DNA of 64,000 nucleotides from a bacterium 1xD42-67 (GTDB taxonomy: Bacteria > Bacillota > Clostridia > Oscillospirales > Oscillospiraceae), in contig RAYO01000001.1 in assembly GCA_003612335.1 (NCBI GenBank), positions 62,001 through 126,000 on the forward strand, given 5' to 3'. Within the stretch, counting starts at the first letter, position 1, and every line of letters begins with the position of its first letter. Below the pieces are notes generated by a model. It had not been told where the DNA came from, did no database searches, and worked only from the letters and a program-made list of their open reading frames with translations. A program made the position numbers and the translations under genes. Of this stretch, positions 16,332-24,445 are shown in pieces.

Positions 16332-17381
16332 ATGGAGCTGAAGAACCTGCGCACCTTCCAGGCGGTGGTGGACCGGGGGAGCTATCAGCGGGCGGCGGAG
16401 GCCCTGGGATATGCCCAGTCCACCATCACCGCCCAGATCCAGCAGCTGGAGGAGGAGCTGGGGGTCCCCCTGTTCCAGCGGGCGGGCCGGCGGATGGTCC
16501 TCACCCGAGTGGGGGAGCAGGTCCTGGTCCAGGCCAGGGAGCTGCTCCGGGCGGCGGACCGCCTCCTCCAGCTGGGCCGGGAGGGACAGGGCCTCTCGGG
16601 CTCTCTGCGGGCAGACATGGCAGAGACCCTGCTGTGCTACCAGATGCAGCCGGTGATCCGGCGGTTCCGCCGGCTGGCCCCCCAGGTGCGGCTGATCATC
16701 CAGAGCCGGAACTGCCAGCAGATCGCGGAGAACGTGCGCTCCGGCGCCTGCGACCTGGGGGTGGGGTATGATATGGACTGGTGCCGGGAGGCCCTGGAGG
16801 TGGAGCAGCTGGGGGAGTATGAGGTGATCCTCCTGGCCTCCCCGGAGTTCCGCCACCCGGACTTCATCACCTCCGGCCAGCGCAAGCCGGTGTCTCTGGT
16901 CACCGACGAGCCGGACAGCATCTTCCGCCGCCGGCTGGAGGACTACCTCCGGGCCCGGGACATCATCCTGGACCACACCCTGGAGCTGTGGAGCATCGAG
17001 ACGATCAAGCGGTGCGTCATGTCCGACCTGGGCTTCACCTATCTGCCCCGATTCGCTGCCCAGGAGGAGCTGGCCAGCGGCCGGCTGATCGAGCTGGAGG
17101 CCCCGATCTCCGGCGTCCGCTTCCCCGCGCTGTGCGCCCGGCGCAGGGACCGCTGGGTCTCCCCGGCCATGGAGCTGTTCATGGAGCTGCTGCGGGAGGA
17201 GCTGTGCTGGGATCAGCCGAACCGCCGGCGGAAGGGGACGATGTTGCCGTCTCTGCCGGGCCGCTCCAGGATGGAGAAGGAGACCTGCTCGAAGAGCCGG
17301 CCCCAGCCCGACCCCTCCAGCAGCTCCTGCCAGGAGCGGGCCACGTCCTCCGGGTCGTTGCGGAATACCCCGCAGCCGTAG
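16332..17381 (+). CDS. LysR-family transcriptional regulator with run-on C-terminus
   Basis: A 349-residue LysR protein. The N-terminal winged helix reads LKNLRTFQAVVDRGSYQRAA and EALGYAQSTITAQIQQLEEE, with a standard effector-binding domain to about residue 297 (ending near EELCWD). The last ~50 residues are Arg/Ser/Pro-rich and are simply the antisense of the PARG-like gene, so the two genes overlap tail to tail by 169 bp. Most LysR proteins are ~300 residues, so this one probably lost its original stop. AGAGGAGG precedes the ATG at 16332. It likely controls the divergent LysE exporter. Confidence 0.88.
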   Translation: MELKNLRTFQAVVDRGSYQRAAEALGYAQSTITAQIQQLEEELGVPLFQRAGRRMVLTRVGEQVLVQARELLRAADRLLQLGREGQGLSGSLRADMAETLLCYQMQPVIRRFRRLAPQVRLIIQSRNCQQIAENVRSGACDLGVGYDMDWCREALEVEQLGEYEVILLASPEFRHPDFITSGQRKPVSLVTDEPDSIFRRRLEDYLRARDIILDHTLELWSIETIKRCVMSDLGFTYLPRFAAQEELASGRLIELEAPISGVRFPALCARRRDRWVSPAMELFMELLREELCWDQPNRRRKGTMLPSLPGRSRMEKETCSKSRPQPDPSSSSCQERATSSGSLRNTPQP

Positions 17382-18037
17382 GCCCCCAGCACCAGCCGGG
17401 TGCAGCCCCACCCGGCGAACAGGGCCAGGATCTTCTCCATCCGCCCCTTCATCACCTGTTTGGCCCGGTCCACGCTGTCCCCGTTGCGGACCACGATGCC
17501 CATATTGACGGCGGGGGCGGTGATCGCCGGGCAGGTGACAGGGGCGGCCGTCAGGGAAAAGCCGCTGGTGCGGAAGAAGGTCACATCGCCGATGAGCATG
17601 GTGTCGGTATACACCGGGTCCCGGACGGCCCGGTTGATCTCATAATACCTGGGCCCCTGGCCGGTGGTCTGGGTCTGGTAGAGATCGGAGCAGAAGGCCA
17701 GACACTCCTCCTGGGCCACCGAGCCGTTGAGGAAGCCGCCCCCGGGGTTCTTGGCGGAGGCGAAGTTGAGCACCCCCAGCTCGGGGCACAGGCGCGCTCC
17801 GCCGGACAGGCGGAAGATGGCGTCCACCGTCCCCTCTCCCCGGACCTCGATGGCGGCGGAGGGGCCCTCCGCCGGCAGCTCCGTCTCTTGGACCAGCCGG
17901 TCCAGCTCTTCGGCGGTCCAGAGCTCGGTGGGCCGGACGGCGTCCAGCTGGATGACCTGGCCGTCCACGGTGTAGCGTCCCGCCCGGCCGATCTCCACCG
18001 TCTCCTGGGCCAGGGCTCTCAGCCGTTCCCGATCCAT
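17213..18037 (-). CDS. TIGR02452/DUF2263 family protein, microbial PARG-like (ADP-ribose hydrolase candidate)
   Basis: A 274-residue protein. The central sequence NFASAKNPGGGFLNGSVA, then QEECLAFCSDLYQT, carries the bacterial-type poly(ADP-ribose) glycohydrolase signature GGG-x(6-8)-QEE, here GGG-x7-QEE with both catalytic glutamates present. A macrodomain-like core follows (CPAITAPAVNMGIV, RLVLGAYGCGVFRNDPEDVA). Enzymes of this type remove ADP-ribose from macromolecules. Its ATG lies inside proB (19-bp overlap), so it is translated with proline genes, and its 3' end overlaps the opposing LysR gene. No ADP-ribosyltransferase is visible nearby. Confidence 0.85.
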   Translation of the reverse strand: MDRERLRALAQETVEIGRAGRYTVDGQVIQLDAVRPTELWTAEELDRLVQETELPAEGPSAAIEVRGEGTVDAIFRLSGGARLCPELGVLNFASAKNPGGGFLNGSVAQEECLAFCSDLYQTQTTGQGPRYYEINRAVRDPVYTDTMLIGDVTFFRTSGFSLTAAPVTCPAITAPAVNMGIVVRNGDSVDRAKQVMKGRMEKILALFAGWGCTRLVLGAYGCGVFRNDPEDVARSWQELLEGSGWGRLFEQVSFSILERPGRDGNIVPFRRRFG

Positions 18038-18810
18038 GTCCGTACCCCCAGGAACCGGGTGCCCACCGCCTTGCCCTCGGCGATGTCATAGAGCCGCTCG
18101 GGATGCTGGCCGTTGGTGATCACCATGTCGCAGCCCCGCTCAGTGACCATCTTGGCCGCCCGGAGCTTGGTCTCCATGCCGCCGGTGGCCAGGTCGCTGC
18201 CCTTCCCTCCCGCCAGGGCCTCGATCTCCGGGGTCACCGCTCCCACTGTGGGGATCAGGCGGGCGTCGGGGTCCTTCCGGGGATCGGCGGTGTACAGTCC
18301 CTCGATGTCGCTGAGGAGGACCAGCAGGTCGGCCCCCACCGAACAGGCCACGATGGCCCCCAGGGTGTCGTTGTCCCCCACCTTGATCTCGGCGGTGGCC
18401 ACCGTGTCGTTCTCATTGATGACGGGCAGGGCTCCCAGCTCCAGCAGCCGGGCCATGGTGTTCTCAAAGTTGCGCCGCCGGTCCTCATGGTCCACATCGT
18501 CGCCAGTGAGGAGGATCTGGGCCACCGTGTGGTTGTATTGAGAGAAGAGCTTGTCATAGGTATACATCAGCTCGCACTGGCCCACGGCGGCGGCGGCCTG
18601 CTTGGTGGGCATATCAGAGGGCTTGCCCGGCAGGTTCAGCTTGCCCACCCCCATGCCGATGGCGCCCGAGGACACCAGGATCACCTCGTGCCCCGCGTTC
18701 TTCAGGTCGGACAGCACCTTCACCAGCTCCTCCACATGGCGGATGTTCAGCCGCCCGGTGGGATGGGCCAGGGTGGAGGTGCCTACTTTTACTACGATAC
18801 GCATGGTCAT
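18019..18810 (-). CDS. proB: Glutamate 5-kinase (kinase domain only, no PUA domain)
   Basis: A 263-residue glutamate 5-kinase. It has the amino-acid kinase fold: VVKVGTSTLAHPTGRLN, LVSSGAIGMGVGKL, PVINENDTVATAEIKVGDND and GLYTADPRKDPDA, and GGKGSDLATGGMETKLRAAK closes the active site. ProB phosphorylates glutamate, the committed and usually proline-inhibited step. The ~100-residue C-terminal PUA domain of E. coli ProB is missing, as in several Firmicutes. It lies downstream of proC with a repeat between them and overlaps the PARG-like gene. Confidence 0.95.
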   Translation of the reverse strand: MTMRIVVKVGTSTLAHPTGRLNIRHVEELVKVLSDLKNAGHEVILVSSGAIGMGVGKLNLPGKPSDMPTKQAAAAVGQCELMYTYDKLFSQYNHTVAQILLTGDDVDHEDRRRNFENTMARLLELGALPVINENDTVATAEIKVGDNDTLGAIVACSVGADLLVLLSDIEGLYTADPRKDPDARLIPTVGAVTPEIEALAGGKGSDLATGGMETKLRAAKMVTERGCDMVITNGQHPERLYDIAEGKAVGTRFLGVRTWIGNG

Positions 18811-18846
18811 ATTCTCCTCTTATATTACGATCTTTGCGGCATTTCG

Positions 18847-18940
18847 CCCTCGGCCCCCCCTTGTGGGGGAGCTGTCAGCCGAAGGCTGACTGAGGGGGGC
18901 ATCCCCCTCCGGGCCACCTCCCCCCATAAAGGGGGAGGCC
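18847..18940. repeat. Interspersed hairpin repeat between proB and proC
   Basis: It contains CCCCCCCTTGTGGGGGAG, CAGCCGAAGGCTG, TGAGGGGGGCATCCCCCT and CCTCCCCCCATAAAGGGGGAGG, a chain of hairpins. It shares the CTCCCCC...GGGGGAG arms with the block at 10863-10990. No gene is present. Confidence 0.65.
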
Positions 18941-18943
18941 GTT

Positions 18944-19747
18944 TCACCGCAGCTTCAAAGTCTTCTCATAGGCGGCGATCACCGCGTCCATAGCGGCGGC
19001 CCGGAAGCCCCGCTCTTCCAACGCGCGGACCCCCTGGATGGTGGTGCCCCCGGGGGAGCAGACCGCGTCCTTCAATGCGCCGGGGTGCTGGCCGCTCTCC
19101 AGGACCATGCGGGCGGCCCCCTCCACCATCTGGGCGGCATAGGCCTGGGCCTTGGCCCGGGGCAGGCCGCAGGCCACCCCGCCGTCGGCCAGGGCCTCGA
19201 TCATCAGGTAGACGAACGCGGGCCCGCAGCCGGATACGGCGCTGGCCGCGTCGATGGATCCCTCGGACACCAGGTCCACCAGTCCGGCGGGGGCGATCAG
19301 GGCGGCAAAGCTGTCCAACTCATCCATGGTCGCCCTCTGGCCGCAGTATTGGACCACGCCCTTCCCGATGGCGGCGGGGGTGTTGGGCATCATGCGGATG
19401 ACGGGGCAGTCCAGCCCGGCCATGTCCAGGATCCGGCGGCAGGTCAGCCCGGCGGCCATGGTCACCAAAAGGAACCGGTCGGTCCGTTCCTCCAGCGCCG
19501 GGGCGATCTGCTCCAGCACGCTGGCCATCATCTGGGGCTTGACCCCCAGGAAGATCAGCTTGGCGGTGTGGGCGATCTCTTCGTTGGTAGACAGGGCCGC
19601 CCCGGGCAGCTCGGCCGCCAGGGCCTCCGCCTTGGCGGGGGTGCGGTTGGCCAGCAGGATGGTCTGGGCCAGCCCGCTCCGGGCCGCCGCCCAGGCCACG
19701 GCGGAGCCCATATTGCCGGTGCCGATAAAGCCGATGGTATGATACAT
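18944..19747 (-). CDS. proC: Pyrroline-5-carboxylate reductase
   Basis: A 267-residue ProC. The N-terminal Rossmann motif is IGFIGTGNMGSAVAWAAARS. PVIRMMPNTPAAIGKGV, SAVSGCGPAFVYLMIEALAD and the C-terminal signature LKDAVCSPGGTTIQGVRALE follow. It reduces pyrroline-5-carboxylate to proline. An extended -10 (TGCTATAAT, reading minus, 19785-19793) lies upstream. It is the first of the minus-strand proline genes. Confidence 0.96.
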   Translation of the reverse strand: MYHTIGFIGTGNMGSAVAWAAARSGLAQTILLANRTPAKAEALAAELPGAALSTNEEIAHTAKLIFLGVKPQMMASVLEQIAPALEERTDRFLLVTMAAGLTCRRILDMAGLDCPVIRMMPNTPAAIGKGVVQYCGQRATMDELDSFAALIAPAGLVDLVSEGSIDAASAVSGCGPAFVYLMIEALADGGVACGLPRAKAQAYAAQMVEGAARMVLESGQHPGALKDAVCSPGGTTIQGVRALEERGFRAAAMDAVIAAYEKTLKLR

Positions 19748-19851
19748 AACAGGTCCTCCTTGTCTGGAGACTTTTTCACTCTCTATTATAGCACGCCCGT
19801 CAAGTGGGGGAGCGGCCCTATGTATTTCAAAAAATCTTAAGGAAACCTTAA

Positions 19852-19897
19852 TTGTATTTCCTTCGGCCCTGTTATATACTGACTGTACTAATACAGT
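19852..19897 (+). promoter_or_regulatory. Promoter and operator of the GntR/ABC operon
   Basis: TTGTAT (19852-19857), 17-bp spacer, TATACT (19875-19880). Directly downstream lies ACTGTA-CTAA-TACAGT (19882-19897), a perfect inverted repeat of the type YtrA-like GntR repressors bind. A further half-site TGATACAGTAT follows. Repressor there would block RNA polymerase at the start site. Confidence 0.75.
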
Positions 19898-19927
19898 TGA
19901 TACAGTATCCGGAAAGGGGGACTTGTC

Positions 19928-20299
19928 ATGCTGAATCTGGACTACCGGGACGCCCGCCCCATCTACGAACAGGTAAAAGACGGACTGCGGCGGCTGATGG
20001 TCACCGGGGTGATCCAGGAGGGGGAGAAGCTGCCCTCGGTGCGCACCATGGCCGGGACGCTGGCCATCAACCCCAACACCATCCAGCGGGCCTATGAGGC
20101 GCTGGAGGCGGAGGGCTACGTCTGCTCGGTGCCGGGCAAGGGCTCCTTCGCCGCCCCCAACACCGGGGTGGACGAAGGGCGGAGACGGGAGCTGCTCCAG
20201 ACCTTCGACCAGACGGCGGGAGAGCTGCTGTTCCTGGGGACGAGCGGAGAGGAGCTGTGGGCCCGGATCCGGGCTTTGGAAGGGGGAAGATCGGAATGA
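19928..20299 (+). CDS. GntR-family transcriptional regulator, YtrA subfamily
   Basis: A 123-residue protein. The winged helix-turn-helix reads PIYEQVKDGLRRLMVTGVIQ, GEKLPSVRTMAGTLAINPNT and IQRAYEALEAEGYVCSVPGK. It is followed only by a short dimerisation tail, the YtrA layout. Such repressors sit first in ABC export operons and control them. The ribosome site is GGAAAGGGGG. The stop overlaps the ATPase start (ATGA). The palindrome at 19882-19897 is the likely operator. Confidence 0.92.
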   Translation: MLNLDYRDARPIYEQVKDGLRRLMVTGVIQEGEKLPSVRTMAGTLAINPNTIQRAYEALEAEGYVCSVPGKGSFAAPNTGVDEGRRRELLQTFDQTAGELLFLGTSGEELWARIRALEGGRSE

Positions 20300-21198
20300 T
20301 CAAGGTGAACAATGTGGTCAAGACCTTCGACGGCTTCCGGGCCCTGGACGGTCTGACCATGACGGCGGAGAAGGGCTCTATCTACGGTCTGGTGGGCCCC
20401 AACGGCGCAGGCAAGTCCACGATCCTGCGGCACATCATGGGCATCTACCGCCCCGACTCCGGCTCTGTGCTGGTGGACGGGGAACAGGTCTATGAGAACC
20501 CGGCGGTGAAAGCCAAGATCGCCGCCATCCCAGACGACCTGTACTATTTCAGCTCCGCCTCCACCAAGGACATGATGCGCTTCTACCGGGGGATATACCC
20601 CCACTTCGATGTGAAGCGGTACGAGGCTTTGAGAGAGGCCTTCCCCGAGGTGGACGAGCGCCAGCCCATCCGCCGGCTGTCCAAGGGGATGCAGAAGCAG
20701 TCCGCTTTCCGGCTGGCCCTGTGCTGCAGTCCGGAAGTGCTGGTGCTGGACGAACCGGTGGACGGCCTGGACCCAGTGATGCGCCGCCAGGTGTGGACCC
20801 TCCTCATGGGGGACGTGGCCCAGCGGGGGACCACGGTCCTGGTGTCCTCCCACAATCTCCGGGAGCTGGAGGACGTGTGTGACCATGTGGGGATCCTGTC
20901 CCACGGCAAGGTCCTGCTGGAGCGGTCTCTCACCGACCTCCAGGACAATGTGGTGAAGCTCCAGCTCGCCTTCGCCGACTCCCGGCTGCCTGAGCTGCCC
21001 AAGGACCTGAACGTGCTCCACACCTCCCAGATCGGGCGGGTGTTCACCCTGATCGTCCGGGGCGATCCGGCGGGGATCAAGACCCGCATGGCGGTGTACA
21101 GCCCCATCCTCATGGAGGCTCTGCCCCTGACCCTGGAGGAGATATTCATCTATGAACTGGGAGGTGAGGACTATGCGGTCCGCGACATCGTACTTTAA
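20296..21198 (+). CDS. ABC transporter ATP-binding protein
   Basis: A 300-residue ATPase. Walker A is VGPNGAGKST near residue 38, the signature is RLSKGMQKQ near 134 (a common exporter variant of LSGGQ), Walker B is VLVLDEPVDGLDP near 153, and the H-loop is SSHNLRE near 189. The extra C-terminal ~90 residues are typical of YtrB/BcrA-type exporters for peptides or antibiotics. It overlaps the regulator upstream and the permease downstream (26 bp), so all three act as one unit. Substrate unknown. Confidence 0.93.
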   Translation: MIKVNNVVKTFDGFRALDGLTMTAEKGSIYGLVGPNGAGKSTILRHIMGIYRPDSGSVLVDGEQVYENPAVKAKIAAIPDDLYYFSSASTKDMMRFYRGIYPHFDVKRYEALREAFPEVDERQPIRRLSKGMQKQSAFRLALCCSPEVLVLDEPVDGLDPVMRRQVWTLLMGDVAQRGTTVLVSSHNLRELEDVCDHVGILSHGKVLLERSLTDLQDNVVKLQLAFADSRLPELPKDLNVLHTSQIGRVFTLIVRGDPAGIKTRMAVYSPILMEALPLTLEEIFIYELGGEDYAVRDIVL

Positions 21199-23107
21199 CG
21201 GCGCCCTGTACCGGAAGACCATGGCCCGCTTCTGGCCCCTGTGGGGGCTCTGGGGACTGGTGTGGATCTTCCTCATCCCTCTGCGCCTGCTCTCCACCTA
21301 CTTCAACGACTTCCGCTGGCGCTCTGTCGGCCCCCAGACGGCCCTGCTGCTGGACGCTCTGGACCTCCCCGCCCTCACAGAGTTCGGGATGGGGGCCGCC
21401 ATCCTCTTCGCCGTGCTGTGCGCTATGGCGGTGTTCGGCTATCTTTACAGCCACCGCTCCGCCTGCTGGACCCACGCCCTGCCCCTGCGGCGGGAGGCCC
21501 TGTTCACCACCCAATACCTGGCGGGGCTGTCCTTCCTGCTCCTGCCCCTGCTGGCTGTGGCCCTCCTCGCCGCCATCGTGGAGGTGTCCTTCCTGCCCGC
21601 CCAAGAGTGGGGCAAGGCCCTGTCCGCCCTGCTCCTCTGGCTCCTGGCCCAGACCGGCGTGTGCCTGTTCTTCTTCTCCTTCGCCGCCTTCTGTGCCATG
21701 TTCACCGGTCACATCCTGGCCCTGCCCGCCTTCTACTTCATCCTCAACGTCCTGGTAGCGGTGGTCTGGTCTCTGCTGGACACCCTGATGACCCAGTTCT
21801 ATTACGGCTATATCTCCATCGGGGGGATCCTCGATGTGGTCGCTTGGCTCACCCCCAGTGAAGCTCTGGCGGGGGCCCTGCGCTGGGACCTCGGCGAGAC
21901 CGGATACCGGTTCCAGAGCCCTGAGACCGTGGCCATATATGCTGCCGTGGGCGTGATCCTGGCCCTGGCTGCTCTGTTCGTCTACCGCCGGCGGCATGTG
22001 GAGACCGCTGGGGACGTGGTGGCCGTCCCTCTGGTGCGGCCCCTGTTCAAATATGGGGTGTCCTTCTGCGCCGGCCTGGCCTTCGGCATATACACCGCCG
22101 CCTTCTTCAACTTCCTCAGCCTGCCCGCCCTCATCCTCTGTATCCTGGTCTGGTCGGTCATCGGCTACTTCGCCGCCGAGATGCTGCTGAAAAAGTCCTT
22201 CCGGGTGCTGAGAGCCTGGAAGGGGGCCGCCGCTATGACCACCGTGCTGCTGGTCCTCAGTCTGGCCTGCCTGGCCGACGTCTTCGGGTTCGTATCCCGG
22301 ATCCCCGATCCCGGCCAGGTGGAGAGTGTCCGTGTCAACTTTGGGATGGGCTATCCCTACGACAGCGGCCGCTCCCTGGACTGCGTCATCACCGCTCCGG
22401 ACCAGATCGAGCGGATCGTCGCCCTCCATCGGGCCATCGTGGACGACCGGGAGCGCACCGGCCGGGAGGGTGACGGCTTCCAGTCCGGAGATGACTACGC
22501 CCGTCTGAATCTGGATTACGTCCTGAAGAACGGCGGGACCTTCAGCCGGTACTACGTCAGCGTCCCCATCTACACCGGCGACCAGGAGATCCCGGGCACC
22601 GTGGCCTATGCCATGGAGCAGCTCACCGGCGACCGGGAGCTGACAGCCCTGGCCTATGGCTTCGAGGGCTTCATAGAGGATGCCCGGCTGACCTCCGTCT
22701 ATCTGGACGGCCTCTACCACGGCGGAGAGATCTTTGGCAGCTATCTCTACCTGGACGACTACCGCCAGGAGCTTTGGGACGCGGTGCAGCAGGACTTCGA
22801 TGAGGGGACCATCGGTGTGCGCTATCTCTTCGACCGCAGCGAGGAGCGGCAGGCCAACACATACCGGGCCGACCTGGTCTTCGAGAGCTTCCGGAACTAC
22901 AGCGGGACCTATTCCGGCCCAGCCGATGCGCCGGACAGCTACAGCGAGACGCGCTCCTATTACGGGAGCCTGACCATCACCCTCACCCCCCAGGCCAAAC
23001 ACACGCTGGCCGTACTGGACGAGGCCGGCGTCTGGGAGAAGGGGTATTCCCTGGTCCCCCAGGACGAGAGCGAGGCTCAGTATCCCAAGACACAGACGGT
23101 CCGCTGA
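21173..23107 (+). CDS. ABC transporter permease (ABC-2-like) with large extracytoplasmic C-terminal region
   Basis: A 644-residue membrane protein. About eight hydrophobic segments lie between residues 15 and 375 (for example FWPLWGLWGLVWIFLIPL, GYLYSHRSACWTHALPLRRE as the linker, LVAVVWSLLDTL). A last helix near TVLLVLSLACLADVFGF comes before a ~260-residue soluble domain rich in Tyr/Asp that is probably outside the cell. The ATG at 21173 has GGAGGTG six bases upstream and lies within the ATPase gene. A two-component exporter with the preceding ATPase is inferred. Confidence 0.88.
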   Translation: MRSATSYFNGALYRKTMARFWPLWGLWGLVWIFLIPLRLLSTYFNDFRWRSVGPQTALLLDALDLPALTEFGMGAAILFAVLCAMAVFGYLYSHRSACWTHALPLRREALFTTQYLAGLSFLLLPLLAVALLAAIVEVSFLPAQEWGKALSALLLWLLAQTGVCLFFFSFAAFCAMFTGHILALPAFYFILNVLVAVVWSLLDTLMTQFYYGYISIGGILDVVAWLTPSEALAGALRWDLGETGYRFQSPETVAIYAAVGVILALAALFVYRRRHVETAGDVVAVPLVRPLFKYGVSFCAGLAFGIYTAAFFNFLSLPALILCILVWSVIGYFAAEMLLKKSFRVLRAWKGAAAMTTVLLVLSLACLADVFGFVSRIPDPGQVESVRVNFGMGYPYDSGRSLDCVITAPDQIERIVALHRAIVDDRERTGREGDGFQSGDDYARLNLDYVLKNGGTFSRYYVSVPIYTGDQEIPGTVAYAMEQLTGDRELTALAYGFEGFIEDARLTSVYLDGLYHGGEIFGSYLYLDDYRQELWDAVQQDFDEGTIGVRYLFDRSEERQANTYRADLVFESFRNYSGTYSGPADAPDSYSETRSYYGSLTITLTPQAKHTLAVLDEAGVWEKGYSLVPQDESEAQYPKTQTVR

Positions 23108-23120
23108 CCCCAACGAAAAA

Positions 23121-23146
23121 GGAGACGCTCATGCGTCTCCTTTTTT
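23121..23146. terminator. Bidirectional terminator between permease and HAD gene
   Basis: GGAGACGC and GCGTCTCC pair across CTCAT-type loop bases, with AAAAA before and TTTTTT after. It serves the plus-strand ABC operon and the minus-strand HAD gene, whose stop lies at its edge. Confidence 0.9.
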
Positions 23147-23943
23147 CACTCCAGACAGCTCAGGACGGCCCAGGCGGCCCCCTCCTGGCTGTTGGGCGGG
23201 GCGATCCGAGCGGCGGCATCCTTCACGGCCTGAGAGGCGTTGCCCATGGCGATGGACATCCCCGCCGCCTGAAGGGCGGCCAGGTCGTTGTCGCTGTCCC
23301 CTACGGCGGCGCACTCCTCCAGGGCGATCTCATACATGGCGGCTAGCTCCCCCAGGGACCGGCCCTTGTCCACCCCTGCCCCCACTACCTCGAAGTCGTG
23401 GTCGTTGGAGGAGGTGAGGGCCAGTCCCTCCAGAGCGGCCAGCTCCGCCAGAGGGAACCCGGCCGGGTCCCCGTCCCCGTGGAGCTTGGTCAGAGGCAGG
23501 CCCTGCTCCCTCAGATAGGCCACGGGGTCCTCCGCTACCTCTGCGTTGTCATGGAAGGGGGGATAGGGGTAGCTGGTCACCAGCGAGGCCTTGGAGAAGG
23601 GGTCTACCACGATCCGCTCCCCGGCAAAGATCATCAGCTCGATCCCCCGGCCCAGGCACAGCTCCAGGGCCCGGCGGGCGGCGGGCTCCGGGATGTCCCA
23701 GCGGCGGATCGTTTTGCCGGTGGCGCTGTCGATCAGCAGTGCGCCCCCCAGGGCGGACACCAGGGCGTCACACCCCGCCTCTTTCACGAACCAGAAGGCT
23801 TCCGGCGCCGGCCGGCCGGTGTTCAGCACCACCTTCGTCCCCGCGGCCCTCGCCTTGGCGATGGCCGCTTTTGCCGCAGAGGTGACCCTTCCGCCGGGGT
23901 CCAGGAGGGTGCCGTCCAGGTCAAGAGAAATGAGTTTTATCAT
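23146..23943 (-). CDS. Cof-type HAD-superfamily hydrolase
   Basis: A 265-residue HAD phosphatase of subfamily IIB. Motif I is SLDLDGTLLD, motif II is the Thr/Ser in VVLNTGRP, and motifs III/IV are VDKGRSLGEL and AVGDSDNDLAALQAAG. The C2 cap between them is about 110 residues. Such enzymes dephosphorylate sugar phosphates or flavin and pyridoxal phosphates; the substrate cannot be read from sequence. It is upstream of no obvious partner, and an SdpI-like gene starts its own minus-strand segment just 5 bp away. Confidence 0.9.
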   Translation of the reverse strand: MIKLISLDLDGTLLDPGGRVTSAAKAAIAKARAAGTKVVLNTGRPAPEAFWFVKEAGCDALVSALGGALLIDSATGKTIRRWDIPEPAARRALELCLGRGIELMIFAGERIVVDPFSKASLVTSYPYPPFHDNAEVAEDPVAYLREQGLPLTKLHGDGDPAGFPLAELAALEGLALTSSNDHDFEVVGAGVDKGRSLGELAAMYEIALEECAAVGDSDNDLAALQAAGMSIAMGNASQAVKDAAARIAPPNSQEGAAWAVLSCLE

Positions 23944-23947
23944 AAGA

Positions 23948-24343
23948 TCAGTCCGTTTCTATCTTTTTTCCGTTTTTGTCAAAGGTTTTCCGCAGGGCGT
24001 GCTCCGTAACTCCGATGGACCCCAGCATCACCACGAGCTGTACCCCGATGACGGCGAGACCGGCCGCACCGACGGTGCCCACATCCTGCCCCAGCACGAG
24101 CAGCAGCGGCAAGACAGAGGGGATCAGCAGCCACCGCCCCGCTTTATACCACGCTCTGCCCATATATTTTTGGGCAAAGTCCCAGGTCAGCTTATTTTTC
24201 ATGGACCGGGAGGTGCGGTAGCCGTAGCCCGGGTCGATCTCGGTGGGCGGATTCTTTTGAAACTCCTTCCCGAAGCCGATCATAGCGCCAGGGATGAGCA
24301 GGTCCATGGCCAGCACAAAGATCCCAAACAGTATTTCGACCAT
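23948..24343 (-). CDS. SdpI-family-like membrane protein
   Basis: A 131-residue protein. One N-terminal hydrophobic segment (EILFGIFVLAMDLLIPGAMI) and two C-terminal ones flank a soluble stretch reading GYRTSRSMKNKLTWDFAQKY, then MGRAW. This G-x-RT..S..N..TW motif is the hallmark of the SdpI/YhfL family. B. subtilis SdpI gives immunity to the SdpC toxin and acts in signalling. No toxin gene is visible here, so a general membrane-stress role is equally possible. It lies between the HAD gene and feoB on the same strand. Confidence 0.72.
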   Translation of the reverse strand: MVEILFGIFVLAMDLLIPGAMIGFGKEFQKNPPTEIDPGYGYRTSRSMKNKLTWDFAQKYMGRAWYKAGRWLLIPSVLPLLLVLGQDVGTVGAAGLAVIGVQLVVMLGSIGVTEHALRKTFDKNGKKIETD

Positions 24344-24445
24344 AATATCCTCCGTTTGAAACAGCCAAAGTCCTTTCGGTCCCTCTCTTTCAAGAAAGGA
24401 ACGCCCCGCCAGCCAGGCGCGGGGTCTGGGGCAGAGCCCCGACCG

